Shown here: positions 10,485-20,581 of the stretch, piece by piece
How positions within the stretch are numbered: position 1 is the first letter of the stretch
Layout: every line of letters begins with the position of its first letter
Assembly: GCF_018035235.1 (NCBI RefSeq)
Contig: NZ_WPCV01000004.1
Span: forward strand, 434,001 to 498,000
From: Citrobacter sp. On2M
GTDB lineage: Bacteria; Pseudomonadota; Gammaproteobacteria; Enterobacterales; Enterobacteriaceae
DNA: 64,000 bases
Direction of reading: 5' to 3'
Translations under genes and position numbers: made by a program
Notes under the pieces: model-generated
Databases searched by the model: none
What the model was told of the DNA's origin: nothing
Seen by the model: only the letters and a program-made list of their open reading frames with translations

Positions 10485-13097
10485 ATGACACAACAGCCAC
10501 AAGCCAAATACCGCCACGATTATCGTGCTCCGGATTACCAGATTACTGATATTGACTTGACCTTTGACCTGGATGCTGAAAAAACCGTGGTCACCGCAGT
10601 GAGCCAGGCTGTCCGTCATGGCGCGTCCGACGCGCCCCTGCACCTGAATGGCGAAGATTTGACCCTGGTGTCAATCCACGTGAATGATGAACCGTGGCAA
10701 GCATATAAAGAAGAAGAGGGCGCTCTGGTCATCAATCAACTGCCGGAACGTTTTACGCTGCGTATCGTGAATGAAATTAGCCCAGCGGCGAATACCGCGC
10801 TGGAAGGGCTTTACAAGTCAGGAGATGCGCTGTGTACCCAGTGCGAAGCAGAAGGTTTCCGCCATATTACCTGGTATCTTGATCGCCCGGACGTGCTGGC
10901 GCGCTTTACTACCAAAATTATCGCTGATAAAACCCAATATCCGTTCCTGCTTTCCAACGGCAACCGCGTGGCGCAGGGCGAACTGGAAAACGGTCGCCAT
11001 TGGGTTCAGTGGCAGGATCCCTTCCCTAAACCGTGCTATCTGTTTGCGCTGGTAGCGGGTGATTTCGACGTGCTGCGTGACACTTTTACCACCCGCTCCG
11101 GGCGTGAAGTGGCACTGGAACTGTACGTCGATCGCGGCAACCTGGACCGCGCGCCGTGGGCGATGACCTCGCTGAAAAACTCCATGAAATGGGATGAAGA
11201 GCGTTTTGGCCTCGAATATGACCTCGACATCTATATGATTGTCGCCGTGGATTTCTTCAACATGGGCGCGATGGAGAATAAAGGACTGAACATCTTTAAC
11301 TCCAAATACGTGCTGGCACGTACCGATACCGCTACTGACAAAGACTACCTCGATATTGAGCGCGTCATTGGGCACGAATATTTCCATAACTGGACTGGCA
11401 ACCGCGTGACCTGTCGCGACTGGTTCCAGTTGAGCCTGAAAGAGGGGTTAACCGTGTTTCGCGATCAGGAATTCAGTTCCGATCTTGGCTCACGTGCGGT
11501 AAACCGTATCAGCAATGTGCGTACCATGCGCGGTCTGCAGTTTGCTGAGGACGCCAGCCCGATGGCGCATCCTATCCGCCCGGATATGGTTATCGAAATG
11601 AACAATTTCTATACCCTGACCGTGTATGAGAAGGGGGCAGAAGTCATTCGTATGATCCACACCCTGTTGGGTGAGGCTAACTTCCAGAAAGGGATGCAGC
11701 TGTACTTTGAGCGTCATGATGGCAGCGCTGCAACCTGTGATGATTTTGTGCAGGCGATGGAGGATGCGTCCAACGTCGATCTCTCGCATTTCCGCCGCTG
11801 GTACAGTCAGTCCGGTACGCCGATTTTGACCGTGCGTGATGACTATAACCCATCAACGGAAGAGTACACGCTGACTATCAGCCAGCGCACGCCGGTCACG
11901 CCGGATCAGGCAGAAAAACAACCGCTGCATATTCCTTTCGCCCTCGAGTTGTATGACAACGAAGGGAAAGTGATCCCGTTACAAAAAGGCGGGCACTCGG
12001 TGAATTCAGTACTCAACGTTACCCAGGCAGAGCAGACGTTTGTCTTTGATAACGTCTACTTCCAGCCGGTACCCGCGCTGCTGTGCGAATTCTCCGCGCC
12101 GGTGAAACTGGAATATAAATGGAGCGATCAGCAACTTACCTTCCTGATGCGTCATGCGCGTAACGATTTTTCTCGTTGGGATGCGGCGCAAAGCCTGCTG
12201 GCGACCTATATTAAGCTCAACGTTGCCCGTCATCAGCAGGGACAGCCGCTGTCACTGCCGGTACACGTGGCCGATGCATTCCGCGCGATTTTACTGGATG
12301 AGAAAATCGATCCGGCGCTGGCGGCTGAGATCCTGACGCTGCCTTCGGTAAATGAAATCGCCGAACTGTTCGACATCATCGATCCGGTGGCGATAACAGA
12401 AGTACGTGAAGCTTTAACCCGCACGCTGGCGGCAGAGCTGGCGGATGAATTCCTCGCCATCTATAACGCTAATCATCTTGATGAGTACCGCGTAGAGCAT
12501 GCCGATATTGGCAAGCGTACGCTGCGCAACGCCTGCCTGCGATTCCTGGCCTTTGGCGAAACCCATCTGGCTGATACGCTGGTCAGCAAGCAGTACCGTG
12601 AAGCGAACAATATGACCGATGCGCTGGCGGCGTTGTCTGCGGCAGTAGCGGCGCAACTTCCTTGCCGTGACGCGCTGATGCAGGAGTATGACGATAAGTG
12701 GCACCATGACGGTCTGGTGATGGATAAATGGTTTATCCTGCAATCTACCAGCCCGGCGGATAATGTACTGGAAACGGTACGCGGCCTGTTGAAGCATCGC
12801 TCCTTTAGCATGAGCAACCCGAATCGCATCCGTTCGCTGATCGGTGCCTTTGCAGGTAGCAACCCGGCGGCATTTCATGCGGAAGATGGCAGCGGCTATC
12901 AGTTCCTGGTCGACATGCTGACTGAGCTCAATAGCCGTAACCCGCAGGTAGCGTCACGTCTGATTGAGCCGCTGATTCGTTTAAAACGTTATGATGCAAA
13001 ACGTCAGGCGAAGATGCGTGCGGCGCTGGAACAGTTGAAAGGCCTGGAGAATCTCTCCGGCGATCTGTTCGAGAAGATAGCTAAAGCATTAGCCTGA
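10485..13097 (+). CDS. pepN: Aminopeptidase N
   Basis: PepN is the major broad-specificity M1 metallo-aminopeptidase, acting in cytoplasmic peptide degradation. The 870-residue protein has the exopeptidase motif GAMENKG and the zinc site HEYFHNW followed by the second-shell Glu in LKEGLT, in the correct HExxH-x18-E arrangement. The N-terminal beta domain, the thermolysin-like domain and the long C-terminal helical domain all fit E. coli PepN. The start is the ATG after AAAGGTTTTTTT. It is divergent from pncB and followed by a REP element. Confidence 0.98.
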   Translation: MTQQPQAKYRHDYRAPDYQITDIDLTFDLDAEKTVVTAVSQAVRHGASDAPLHLNGEDLTLVSIHVNDEPWQAYKEEEGALVINQLPERFTLRIVNEISPAANTALEGLYKSGDALCTQCEAEGFRHITWYLDRPDVLARFTTKIIADKTQYPFLLSNGNRVAQGELENGRHWVQWQDPFPKPCYLFALVAGDFDVLRDTFTTRSGREVALELYVDRGNLDRAPWAMTSLKNSMKWDEERFGLEYDLDIYMIVAVDFFNMGAMENKGLNIFNSKYVLARTDTATDKDYLDIERVIGHEYFHNWTGNRVTCRDWFQLSLKEGLTVFRDQEFSSDLGSRAVNRISNVRTMRGLQFAEDASPMAHPIRPDMVIEMNNFYTLTVYEKGAEVIRMIHTLLGEANFQKGMQLYFERHDGSAATCDDFVQAMEDASNVDLSHFRRWYSQSGTPILTVRDDYNPSTEEYTLTISQRTPVTPDQAEKQPLHIPFALELYDNEGKVIPLQKGGHSVNSVLNVTQAEQTFVFDNVYFQPVPALLCEFSAPVKLEYKWSDQQLTFLMRHARNDFSRWDAAQSLLATYIKLNVARHQQGQPLSLPVHVADAFRAILLDEKIDPALAAEILTLPSVNEIAELFDIIDPVAITEVREALTRTLAAELADEFLAIYNANHLDEYRVEHADIGKRTLRNACLRFLAFGETHLADTLVSKQYREANNMTDALAALSAAVAAQLPCRDALMQEYDDKWHHDGLVMDKWFILQSTSPADNVLETVRGLLKHRSFSMSNPNRIRSLIGAFAGSNPAAFHAEDGSGYQFLVDMLTELNSRNPQVASRLIEPLIRLKRYDAKRQAKMRAALEQLKGLENLSGDLFEKIAKALA

Positions 13098-13102
13098 TAA
13101 TA

Positions 13103-13165
13103 TTGCCGGATGGGGCCGGCCTACCATTCACGTGTAGGCCGGATAAGCGGTAGCGCCATCCGGCA
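13103..13165. repeat. REP/BIME-type palindromic element
   Basis: Two REP units in opposite orientation: TGCCGGATGGGGCCGGCCTA and the inverted GTAGGCCGGATAAGCGGTAG followed by CGCCATCCGGCA. This is the typical enterobacterial repetitive extragenic palindrome, placed between the convergent genes pepN and ssuB. Such elements stabilise upstream mRNA and can bind gyrase or IHF. Confidence 0.9.
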
Positions 13166-13168
13166 TTT

Positions 13169-13936
13169 TTAACCATGCCTGCGTAGCTGAACTTCATTTT
13201 CGCCACGTTGCATCACCCGGTTCAACACCTCAGCTTCCAGTTCTGCCAGACGCACTGAACCAATCCGGCGTGGTCGCGCAATATCCACCGTTAAATCCAG
13301 TCCGATTTTTCCGTCTTCAATGAGCAATACGCGATCGGCCATTGCTACTGCTTCGCTGACATCATGGGTGACTAACAATACGGTAAAGCCGTGTTCCTGC
13401 CATAAAGAGACAATCAGATCCTGCATCTCAAGGCGGGTTAACGCATCCAGCGCGCCGAGGGGTTCATCCAACAGCAGCAGACCGGGGCGGTGAATTAAAG
13501 CCCGCGCCAGGGCCACGCGCTGTTTTTGTCCACCAGAAAGGGCCGCAGGCCATTCCTGGGCACGACTCTCCAGTCCAACTGCGGCCAGCGCATCTCGCGC
13601 TGCATTGTGCCAGTGACCTTTCAGACCCAGACCGACGTTATCGGTAACCGTCTTCCATGGTAGCAGACGCGCATCCTGAAACATCATTCGTGTATCATCC
13701 TGAATCTCTGCCAGCGGTGTGGTTCCGGCGAGTAATGCGCCTGAGGTGGGCGACTCCAACCCAGCCAGCAGGCGCAGTAACGTGCTTTTACCTCCGCCGC
13801 TGCGACCGACCACGGCAACGAACTGTCCGGCTGGAATATGCAAATCTAACTGATTGAGCACCGTATTGGCGGCGTATTGTTTCGTCACGGCGCTCAGCAA
13901 AAGCGGTGTGCCCTGGTTCAGGCGAGCGGTGTTCAT
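13169..13936 (-). CDS. ssuB: Aliphatic sulfonate ABC transporter ATP-binding protein
   Basis: SsuB energises uptake of alkanesulfonates, used as a sulfur source during sulfate starvation. The 255-residue protein shows Walker [10 protein letters not shown], signature [15 protein letters not shown], Walker [13 protein letters not shown] and switch His in LLVTHD. It is the last gene of ssuEADCB and overlaps ssuC by four bases, which indicates translational coupling. Confidence 0.97.
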   Translation of the reverse strand: MNTARLNQGTPLLLSAVTKQYAANTVLNQLDLHIPAGQFVAVVGRSGGGKSTLLRLLAGLESPTSGALLAGTTPLAEIQDDTRMMFQDARLLPWKTVTDNVGLGLKGHWHNAARDALAAVGLESRAQEWPAALSGGQKQRVALARALIHRPGLLLLDEPLGALDALTRLEMQDLIVSLWQEHGFTVLLVTHDVSEAVAMADRVLLIEDGKIGLDLTVDIARPRRIGSVRLAELEAEVLNRVMQRGENEVQLRRHG

Positions 13937-14724
13937 ACATTAGTTTCCTTTAAATGGTAAGCCGGGTTCCAGCGTAGCCAGATACGTTCCAGTAATTGCG
14001 CGCTGACATCGGCAAGTTTGCCGAGCAGGGCGTAGAGAATAATGGCTACCACGACTACATCGGTTTGCAGAAATTCACGAGCATTCATTGCCAGGTAGCC
14101 AATACCGGCATCAGCCGAAATAGTTTCCGCAACAATGAGCGTCAGCCACATCAACCCGAGAGCAAAACGTACGCCGACCATAATCGAGGGCAGGGCACCG
14201 GGGAGGATCACATGAATAAACAGTGAAAAGCCGGATAACCCATAGCTGCGCGCCATCTCTACCAGCCCGCGATCGATGTTACGGATCCCATGCCAGGTGT
14301 TGATGTAAATCGGGAACAGCGTGCCCAGCGCGACGAGAAAGATCTTGGCGGACTCATCAATACCGAACCATAAAATGACCAGTGGGATCAGCGCCAGATG
14401 CGGGACGTTACGCAGCATCTGCACCGACGTGTCCAGCAGGCGTTCTCCCCAACGCGAAAGGCCGCTTATCAGCCCCAGCGTCAGGCCAATTGATCCACCG
14501 ATGGAGAATCCGATCAGCGCCCGCCAGGCGCTGATCGCCAGATGCTGCCAAAGTTCGCCGCTGGCTGAAAGCGTCCAGAAAGCTTCGATCACGCCCTCCG
14601 GTGAGGGCAGTATGCGGGTGGACAGCCAGCCCATTGATGATGCGAGCTGCCAGAGTGCCACCAGACCGAGCGGTAAAAACCAGGGCGCGAGGCGCAATAA
14701 CCATTTGTTTTTCGGCGTTGCCAT
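13933..14724 (-). CDS. ssuC: Aliphatic sulfonate ABC transporter permease
   Basis: SsuC is the inner-membrane channel subunit that works with SsuA and SsuB. The 263-residue protein has about six hydrophobic segments and the BPD_transp_1 EAA-like loop near [24 protein letters not shown], which contacts the ATPase. The ATG used gives [10 protein letters not shown] with the ribosome-binding GGAGCGG just upstream. The longer frame reaching 14985 lies inside ssuD and is rejected. It begins 10 bp after ssuD. Confidence 0.97.
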   Translation of the reverse strand: MATPKNKWLLRLAPWFLPLGLVALWQLASSMGWLSTRILPSPEGVIEAFWTLSASGELWQHLAISAWRALIGFSIGGSIGLTLGLISGLSRWGERLLDTSVQMLRNVPHLALIPLVILWFGIDESAKIFLVALGTLFPIYINTWHGIRNIDRGLVEMARSYGLSGFSLFIHVILPGALPSIMVGVRFALGLMWLTLIVAETISADAGIGYLAMNAREFLQTDVVVVAIILYALLGKLADVSAQLLERIWLRWNPAYHLKETNV

Positions 14725-14734
14725 TAGCCGCTCC

Positions 14735-15880
14735 TTAGCTTTGTGCGACTTTGCGCGGGATGAATTCATTCGCAACCGCTTCGCCTTGCTGTTGCAGGCG
14801 CTGTGGTTGCGGAATTTCTGGTATCGCGACATCCAGATGTGGGAACAGCAGCTCACCGACCTTGTACGCCTCTTCCAGATGCGGATACCCGGACAGCACA
14901 AAACTGTCGATTCCCAGCGCGGCATACTCGTTAATACGCGCTGCGACCGTAGGGCCATCTCCAACCAGGGCGGTCCCTGCGCCACCGCGCACCAGTCCTA
15001 CTCCTGCCCACAGGTTCGGGCTAATTTCCAGTTTGTCGCGCTTACCGTTGTGCAGTGCAGCCATTCGCTGCTGACCAACCGAATCCGTTTTTGAGAAGGC
15101 GGCCTGGGCTTTGGCGATGGTGTCGTCATCCAGATGGGCTATCAGACGATCCGCAGCCTGCCACGCCTCTTGTGTTGTCTCTCGTACGATCACATGCAGA
15201 CGAATACCAAAGCGGATCTTGCGCCCGAGCGCCGCCGCTTTGGCCCGTACTTGTTCAATCTTCTGTTTCACCTGTTCAGGCGGTTCGCCCCAGGTCAGGT
15301 AGAGATCAACCTGCTCGGCAGCCAGATCTTGTGCGACATCAGACGAGCCGCCGAAATAGAGTGGAGGATGCGGCTGCTGGATCGGCGGGAAGAACAGTTT
15401 TGCCCCGCGGACATGAATATATTTGCCGTTGAAATCCACGGTTTCACCTTGCAGTAAGCGTCGCCAGACCTGAGTAAATTCGCCAGAGGCTTCATAGCGC
15501 TCGGTGTGATCGAGGAACACGCTGTCGCCAGCCAACTCCTGCGGATCGCTACCGGTCACCAGGTTAAATAGCGCCCGACCATTAGAAAGCCTGTCGAGCG
15601 TTGCTGCCTGACGCGCGGCAACCGTCGGTGAGGTGACGCTTGGACGCAGCGCGACCAGAAATTTTAATCGCTGAGTAACCGGGATCATCGAGGCGGCCAC
15701 CAGCCAGGCATCTTCGCAGGAGCGCCCGGTGGGGATCAGCACACCGGTAAATCCCAGACGATCGGCCGTTTGCGCAATTTGTTGCAGATAACCATGATCG
15801 ACCGGGCGCGAACCCTCTTCCGTTCCAAGATAATGACCGTCACCGTGGGTGGGTAAAAACCAGAACATGTTCAGACTCAT
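14735..15880 (-). CDS. ssuD: FMNH2-dependent alkanesulfonate monooxygenase
   Basis: SsuD is a bacterial-luciferase-like enzyme that uses FMNH2 from SsuE and oxygen to split C1–C10 sulfonates into aldehyde and sulfite. The 381-residue protein starts [19 protein letters not shown] and keeps the flavin-binding TIM-barrel features ([23 protein letters not shown]). Its start overlaps the ssuA stop by four bases. Confidence 0.97.
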   Translation of the reverse strand: MSLNMFWFLPTHGDGHYLGTEEGSRPVDHGYLQQIAQTADRLGFTGVLIPTGRSCEDAWLVAASMIPVTQRLKFLVALRPSVTSPTVAARQAATLDRLSNGRALFNLVTGSDPQELAGDSVFLDHTERYEASGEFTQVWRRLLQGETVDFNGKYIHVRGAKLFFPPIQQPHPPLYFGGSSDVAQDLAAEQVDLYLTWGEPPEQVKQKIEQVRAKAAALGRKIRFGIRLHVIVRETTQEAWQAADRLIAHLDDDTIAKAQAAFSKTDSVGQQRMAALHNGKRDKLEISPNLWAGVGLVRGGAGTALVGDGPTVAARINEYAALGIDSFVLSGYPHLEEAYKVGELLFPHLDVAIPEIPQPQRLQQQGEAVANEFIPRKVAQS

Positions 15881-16851
15881 AATTTTTCTCCTGCCTGCTG
15901 AGTGGGTTGCCAGATACGCTGGCGAATATCGATTTTTTTCGGCACCAGACGGTTGTCATAAAACAGATTGGCGGTTTGTTGCTGCAATGCGGCAACAGAG
16001 TCGCTGATGGGTGTAATGGTGGTTGGCGGGCGGTGATCCAGATAGGACGCAATCACCGGTTCGGGCAGACCCATGGTTTTAGCCAGCAGGGTGATGCTTT
16101 GCTGGCGCTGGCTGAGGGTTAACGCATCGGCCTGGCTAAAGGTATTCAGTACGTCAAGAACAAAAGCGCCATTTTTCTCGGCATAAGGACGAGCGGCGAG
16201 ATAAAACGAACCGGTCTGCTTCAGATCTGAGCCGTCTTTGAGCACGCGCACATCACCTTGCAGTAACGCGGCGGAATAGTAGGGATCCCAGATAGCCCAT
16301 GCCTCAACGTTTCCTTGCTGGAAGGCCGCTCGCGCATCGGCGGGGGTCAGATAAGTCGGTTGAATATCGGTAAATTTCAGCCCGGCCTGTTGCAGCGCTC
16401 GGAGCAGTAAATTGTGGGCGCTTGACCCTTTCTGGAATGCGACTTTATGTCCTTTAAGCTGCGCGACGTTCTGAATCGGGCTATCTTTTGGCACCAGAAT
16501 CACTTCAGCTTTCGGTTTGGGGGGCTCAACGCCCACGTACACCAGATCGGCTCCGGCAGCCTGGGCGAATATTGGTGGAATGTCACCCGTACTGCCGAGA
16601 TCGATACTGCCGATATTCAAGGCTTCCAGCATTTGCGGCCCGGCTGGGAACTCAACCCACGAGATTTTGGTCTGTGGATAGCGCTTTTCCAACAATTGAT
16701 GGCTTTTTGCCAGCACCATACTGACGCTTCCTTTCTGATAGCCGATACGCAGGGCATCGGGCGCAGACTCTGCGGCATACGCCAGCGTTGACAGTGACAG
16801 CAACCCGGCCAGTGCGAGCCATGATCTGTGGCGCTTGAGCAAATTAAGCAT
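15877..16851 (-). CDS. ssuA: Aliphatic sulfonate-binding periplasmic protein
   Basis: SsuA captures sulfonates in the periplasm and delivers them to SsuBC. The 324-residue precursor has a signal peptide ending ALAYA-AES near residue 27 and an NMT1-like binding-protein fold ([32 protein letters not shown]). It overlaps the end of ssuE by eight bases. Its N-terminus is a few residues longer than in E. coli. Confidence 0.96.
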   Translation of the reverse strand: MLNLLKRHRSWLALAGLLSLSTLAYAAESAPDALRIGYQKGSVSMVLAKSHQLLEKRYPQTKISWVEFPAGPQMLEALNIGSIDLGSTGDIPPIFAQAAGADLVYVGVEPPKPKAEVILVPKDSPIQNVAQLKGHKVAFQKGSSAHNLLLRALQQAGLKFTDIQPTYLTPADARAAFQQGNVEAWAIWDPYYSAALLQGDVRVLKDGSDLKQTGSFYLAARPYAEKNGAFVLDVLNTFSQADALTLSQRQQSITLLAKTMGLPEPVIASYLDHRPPTTITPISDSVAALQQQTANLFYDNRLVPKKIDIRQRIWQPTQQAGEKL

Positions 16852-17419
16852 GGGCAGTACCCCGCAGTGTGTTCAGTTGGGGGCGTTGGATATCGCGACG
16901 ATGCAATGCCAGCCAGAAGGTGTCGAGCGCACTGTCCAGGCGCTGCTGCAGGTTGGGCGTAAACTGCGGTTTATGCTGATAATCGATGACCTGTGAATCA
17001 TCGGCAAATACGCCGTGCAGGATCTCCTGGGCTTTTAACGTACTTAGTACCGGTTTCAGCGCGTAATCGACGGCCAGTAAATGCGCCACGCTGCCGCCGG
17101 TCGCCAGCGGCAACACCACTTTTCCTTCCAGCGCCCGCTCGGGAAGCAGATCGAGCAGCGTTTTCAGTACGCCAGAGTAAGCGGCTTTGTAGATCGGCGT
17201 GGCGACAATCAGCCCGTCAGCATCCTGCAATTGTTCGCTGAATGTCTTCAGCGTCGGACTATCAAAACGGGCACAGATGAGGTCTTCCGGGGCAAAGTTA
17301 TGCAGGTTCCAGTGAAAGACTTCGACATCCTGACCATTGAGTTTTTCTCGGGCATATTCCAGTAACGCGCTGGAGCGAGAGGGAAAGCGTGGGCTTCCCG
17401 CCAGAGTAATGACGCGCAT
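16844..17419 (-). CDS. ssuE: NADPH-dependent FMN reductase
   Basis: SsuE supplies FMNH2 to SsuD. The 191-residue flavodoxin-like protein has the FMN phosphate loop GSPRFPSRSS at the N-terminus and the conserved ATPIYKAAYSG segment. The ATG giving MRVITLAGSPRF is chosen because AAGTGGAGATTAAAATT precedes it; an ATG five codons upstream lacks support. It is the first gene of ssuEADCB, which in relatives is activated by Cbl and repressed by sulfate through CysB. Confidence 0.96.
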   Translation of the reverse strand: MRVITLAGSPRFPSRSSALLEYAREKLNGQDVEVFHWNLHNFAPEDLICARFDSPTLKTFSEQLQDADGLIVATPIYKAAYSGVLKTLLDLLPERALEGKVVLPLATGGSVAHLLAVDYALKPVLSTLKAQEILHGVFADDSQVIDYQHKPQFTPNLQQRLDSALDTFWLALHRRDIQRPQLNTLRGTAHA

Positions 17420-17560
17420 AATTTTAATCTCCACTTATAACTAATTGTTTGCCTTTGTTTAACATTGATAACAATTTTTGCAGTCTGGCAGAGAGGCTCT
17501 GTTTATCGAAATGATTTATGCGGGATAGAAAAGTTGAAAAATGGATAAAATGAGTGAGAC

Positions 17561-17576
17561 AGGAAAACGATTGCTA
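17561..17576 (-). promoter_or_regulatory. PurR operator of pyrD
   Basis: Read on the minus strand, TAGCAATCGTTTTCCT fits the PurR consensus ANGCAANCGNTTNCNT at every fixed base. It lies about 90 bp upstream of pyrD, matching the known purine repression of pyrD in E. coli. Confidence 0.8.
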
Positions 17577-17628
17577 TTTATTGCCGCAGGTCAATTCCCT
17601 TTTTGCTCACGATCGCACATAATACGCC

Positions 17629-17646
17629 CCCGGTTTGCACACCGGG
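17629..17646 (+). promoter_or_regulatory. pyrD leader hairpin (pyrimidine-sensing translational control)
   Basis: CCCGGT and ACCGGG pair around the six-base loop TTGCAC, ending six bases before the ribosome-binding site AGGAG. A −10-like CATAAT lies just upstream and the start region is a C-run. In E. coli and Salmonella, high CTP makes transcription start at an upstream C so that the hairpin forms and blocks translation, while low CTP shifts the start downstream. The sequence here preserves every element. Confidence 0.82.
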
Positions 17647-17661
17647 AATCCAGGAGAGTTC

Positions 17662-18672
17662 ATGTACTACCCCTTCGTTCGTAAAGCCCTTTTTCAGCTC
17701 GATCCAGAGCGCGCTCATGAATTGACATTCCAGCAATTACGTCGCATTACCGGCACGCCGCTTGAAGCGCTTGTCCGCCAGAAGGTACCTGCAAAACCGG
17801 TTACCTGTATGGGGCTGACGTTTAAAAATCCGCTCGGGCTTGCTGCCGGACTGGATAAAGACGGGGAGTGTATTGATGCGCTCGGCGCGATGGGATTCGG
17901 TTCCATTGAGATTGGTACCGTAACGCCGCGTCCTCAGCCGGGTAACGATAAACCGCGTCTGTTCCGTCTGGTTGATGCAGAAGGTTTGATCAACCGCATG
18001 GGGTTTAATAACCTGGGTGTTGATAACCTGGTTGAGAACGTTAAAAAATCGCATTTTGACGGTATTCTGGGGATTAATATTGGCAAGAATAAAGATACCC
18101 CGGTAGAGAATGGCAAAGATGACTATCTGATTTGTATGGAAAAAGTCTATGCTTATGCGGGTTATATCGCGATTAATATCTCTTCACCGAATACACCGGG
18201 ATTACGTACGCTGCAATACGGTGAGGCGCTGGACGATCTCCTGACGGCAATTAAAAATAAGCAAAATGATCTGCAAGCGATCCACCATAAATATGTTCCG
18301 GTGGCGGTAAAGATCGCGCCGGATCTTTCTGTGGAAGAACTGATCCAGGTTGCTGACAGTTTAGTTCGGCATAATATTGATGGCGTAATTGCGACTAACA
18401 CCACGCTCGATCGCTCTCTCGTTCAGGGAATGAAAAATTGCGATCAAATGGGTGGTCTTAGCGGGCGACCATTGCAATTAAAAAGTACAGAAATTATTCG
18501 CCAGTTGTCTCAGGAATTAAAAGGTCAACTGCCGATTATCGGAGTTGGTGGTATCGACTCGGTCATCGCCGCACGTGAGAAAATAGCTGCCGGTGCTTCA
18601 CTGGTGCAGATTTATTCGGGCTTTATTTTTAAAGGTCCGCCGCTGATAAAAGAAATCGTCACCAATATCTGA
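17662..18672 (+). CDS. pyrD: Dihydroorotate dehydrogenase (quinone), class 2
   Basis: PyrD oxidises dihydroorotate to orotate on the inner membrane, passing electrons to quinone, in de novo pyrimidine synthesis. The 336-residue protein has the amphipathic N-terminal membrane-docking helices ([20 protein letters not shown]), the FMN site [11 protein letters not shown] and the catalytic serine region [12 protein letters not shown]; class 2 enzymes use Ser instead of Cys. The chosen ATG follows AGGAG by five bases; a longer frame at 17635 would run through the regulatory hairpin. Confidence 0.97.
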   Translation: MYYPFVRKALFQLDPERAHELTFQQLRRITGTPLEALVRQKVPAKPVTCMGLTFKNPLGLAAGLDKDGECIDALGAMGFGSIEIGTVTPRPQPGNDKPRLFRLVDAEGLINRMGFNNLGVDNLVENVKKSHFDGILGINIGKNKDTPVENGKDDYLICMEKVYAYAGYIAINISSPNTPGLRTLQYGEALDDLLTAIKNKQNDLQAIHHKYVPVAVKIAPDLSVEELIQVADSLVRHNIDGVIATNTTLDRSLVQGMKNCDQMGGLSGRPLQLKSTEIIRQLSQELKGQLPIIGVGGIDSVIAAREKIAAGASLVQIYSGFIFKGPPLIKEIVTNI

Positions 18673-18687
18673 ATGCTACCTTAATCA

Positions 18688-18725
18688 CAATCCAGGGCTT
18701 TATTTCTGGCCCTGGTTGTTTTATA
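18688..18725 (+). terminator. Intrinsic terminator after pyrD
   Basis: CCAGGGC and GCCCTGG form a 7-bp stem around a 10-nt loop, followed by a T-rich tract, 19 bases past the pyrD stop. Confidence 0.8.
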
Positions 18726-18837
18726 TTCCTTTACTGTTGCTTATTTAAACATTCTGAGCTTTTATTATTAAGGCAATAAGCGAAGCGGCAAAAGGATACT
18801 GTCGTAATGGCGATGATTAAGGAAAGGAGAGAAACTG

Positions 18838-19380
18838 ATGCGAATTAAACCCGACGATAACTGGCGCTGGTATTATGATGAAGAGCACGATCGTATGATG
18901 CTCGATTTAGCCAATGGCATGTTATTCCGTTCGCGTTTTGCTCGTAAAATGCTCACTCCCGATGCATTTTCACCGTCGGGTTTTTGTGTTGATGACGCCG
19001 CGCTTTATTTTTCCTTTGAAGAAAAATGTCGCTATCTGGATTTAGCCAAAGAACAAAAAGCGGAACTGGTGCTCAATGCACTGGTGGCGATTCGTTATCT
19101 TAAACCACAAATGCCAAAAAGCTGGCACTTTGTCGCGCACGGTATTAACTGGTCGCCAACCGTGGGGGATGCCGCCTGTGTGGATTTAAGCGATACCGAT
19201 GAACAGGTAAACCTGTTAGTGGTCGAGCCGGGTGAAAACGCCGCGCTTTGTCTGCTTGCACAACCTGGCGTGGTTATTGCTGGAAGAACCATGCAGCTTG
19301 GTGACGCGATTAAAATAATGAATGACAGACTGAAACCGCAGGTCGTTGTTGACAGTTTCAGCCTTGAGCAGGCGGTTTAA
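18838..19380 (+). CDS. zapC: Cell division protein ZapC
   Basis: ZapC binds FtsZ at the division ring and promotes bundling of its protofilaments. The 180-residue cytoplasmic protein ([16 protein letters not shown]) has the family length and lacks membrane segments. GGAAAGGAGAGAAACTG gives a strong ribosome-binding site. Its stop overlaps the ycbX stop by four bases, so the two genes converge without a separating terminator. Confidence 0.94.
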   Translation: MRIKPDDNWRWYYDEEHDRMMLDLANGMLFRSRFARKMLTPDAFSPSGFCVDDAALYFSFEEKCRYLDLAKEQKAELVLNALVAIRYLKPQMPKSWHFVAHGINWSPTVGDAACVDLSDTDEQVNLLVVEPGENAALCLLAQPGVVIAGRTMQLGDAIKIMNDRLKPQVVVDSFSLEQAV

Positions 19381-20483
19381 CTCTCCAGCCTGATTGTCGT
19401 TTTCGGAACACAACTGCAGCACAGAATTGTCCCGTCATCTCCTATCGCTGATTTTTTCAGCGGGTTAACTTCGCCTTCTACCAGTCGAATTCGACAACAT
19501 CCGCAAATCCCTGCCCGACATGAATAGGGAATCCGGATACCCTGATTTTCCAACTGTTCAAGCAATACCTGTTGATTATTGCCACGGAAGGTCTGCCCCT
19601 GCCAGTCAATCAGTACCGTGGCATCAGGCTGTTGTTCCTGTGCGGTATCATCTGACTCCGCCGCGCCGTATGCTCTGGCGGGGCCGGTTGCCAAAATTTC
19701 GACGTCATCGCCAACGCGAATCACGCCGCTGTTGCGCGCGATGAGATTCTGGCCGAAATCAACATCGCCGTTATCCACGGCCGTGCGGAAAGTTTGCAGC
19801 GTGGCGAGCGGCTCGCCAGACGGATGTTTCTGGCCTTTCTCTGGGCTGACGGTGGTGAATATGCATCGGCTACAAGGTTTTGCCACATCAAAAATGACGT
19901 CGCCAATGCGAATCACTTTCCAGGTATCTTCTTCCCAGGCGCCAGCCCCTGAAATCACCAGATTAGGGCGAAACTGTTCCATTTTCACGCTTGCCGGGCA
20001 GCGTTGCTGCAGATCGCGCAGCGACGCTTCATTGGTCAGCAGGTAGGGATAACCGTCGGCGAAGGATAAAGGAACATCATCGTGGCGCTTCACCCGACGC
20101 GTCAATTGTGGGCCAACCCAGCGCAGCTGCACGTCACGGGAGAAAAAGCTGCTCAGCCATTGGTTGATAGCGGATGGCGCGATACGCGCGGTAAAATGGT
20201 TTCCCCACACTTCTGTCGGCGCATCCTGGGTGGCGAAATCGGCAAATCGCACCAGCGCGCTGCTGCCGTCTGGCGCCGTAAGATGCAGTCCATCGTGGAA
20301 AGGGGAAGGGGTAAAGCGGACCATTTGCGGGAACTGTCGGGCAGTAATGAACGTTCCGTCGGCTTCGGTAATCATAAATATACGGTCAAAGGCGAGGCCG
20401 CTGACGTCTGCCAGGGCGTGCGTGAGCCCAATTCCACGCATAGATTTAACCGGATGAATAAAAAGTCGGGTCAACGTTACCAC
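19377..20483 (-). CDS. ycbX: MOSC/ferredoxin-domain protein YcbX
   Basis: YcbX takes part in molybdenum-cofactor-dependent reduction of N-hydroxylated base analogues such as 6-hydroxylaminopurine. From N- to C-terminus it has a MOSC N-terminal beta barrel ([13 protein letters not shown]), a MOSC domain with the cysteine in [11 protein letters not shown], and a plant-type [2Fe-2S] ferredoxin domain with [11 protein letters not shown] and a distal CCSC. The start is taken at GTG (20483), eight bases after GAGGGG, giving 368 residues and alignment with E. coli YcbX. A longer ATG-started form to 20516 is less likely. Confidence 0.93.
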   Translation of the reverse strand: MVTLTRLFIHPVKSMRGIGLTHALADVSGLAFDRIFMITEADGTFITARQFPQMVRFTPSPFHDGLHLTAPDGSSALVRFADFATQDAPTEVWGNHFTARIAPSAINQWLSSFFSRDVQLRWVGPQLTRRVKRHDDVPLSFADGYPYLLTNEASLRDLQQRCPASVKMEQFRPNLVISGAGAWEEDTWKVIRIGDVIFDVAKPCSRCIFTTVSPEKGQKHPSGEPLATLQTFRTAVDNGDVDFGQNLIARNSGVIRVGDDVEILATGPARAYGAAESDDTAQEQQPDATVLIDWQGQTFRGNNQQVLLEQLENQGIRIPYSCRAGICGCCRIRLVEGEVNPLKKSAIGDDGTILCCSCVPKTTIRLES

Positions 20484-20581
20484 TGTACAGCCCCTCGAGC
20501 GAAAATAAGCCTTCAACTTTATGACATACAGCCCATATTAGCTATAATGCGCAGCAATTTTATTGGAGTAAAAGTGACATT

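Noticed and set aside
20484-20516. Longer ATG start for ycbX
   Set aside because: The GTG at 20483 has a better ribosome-binding site and aligns with the E. coli start.
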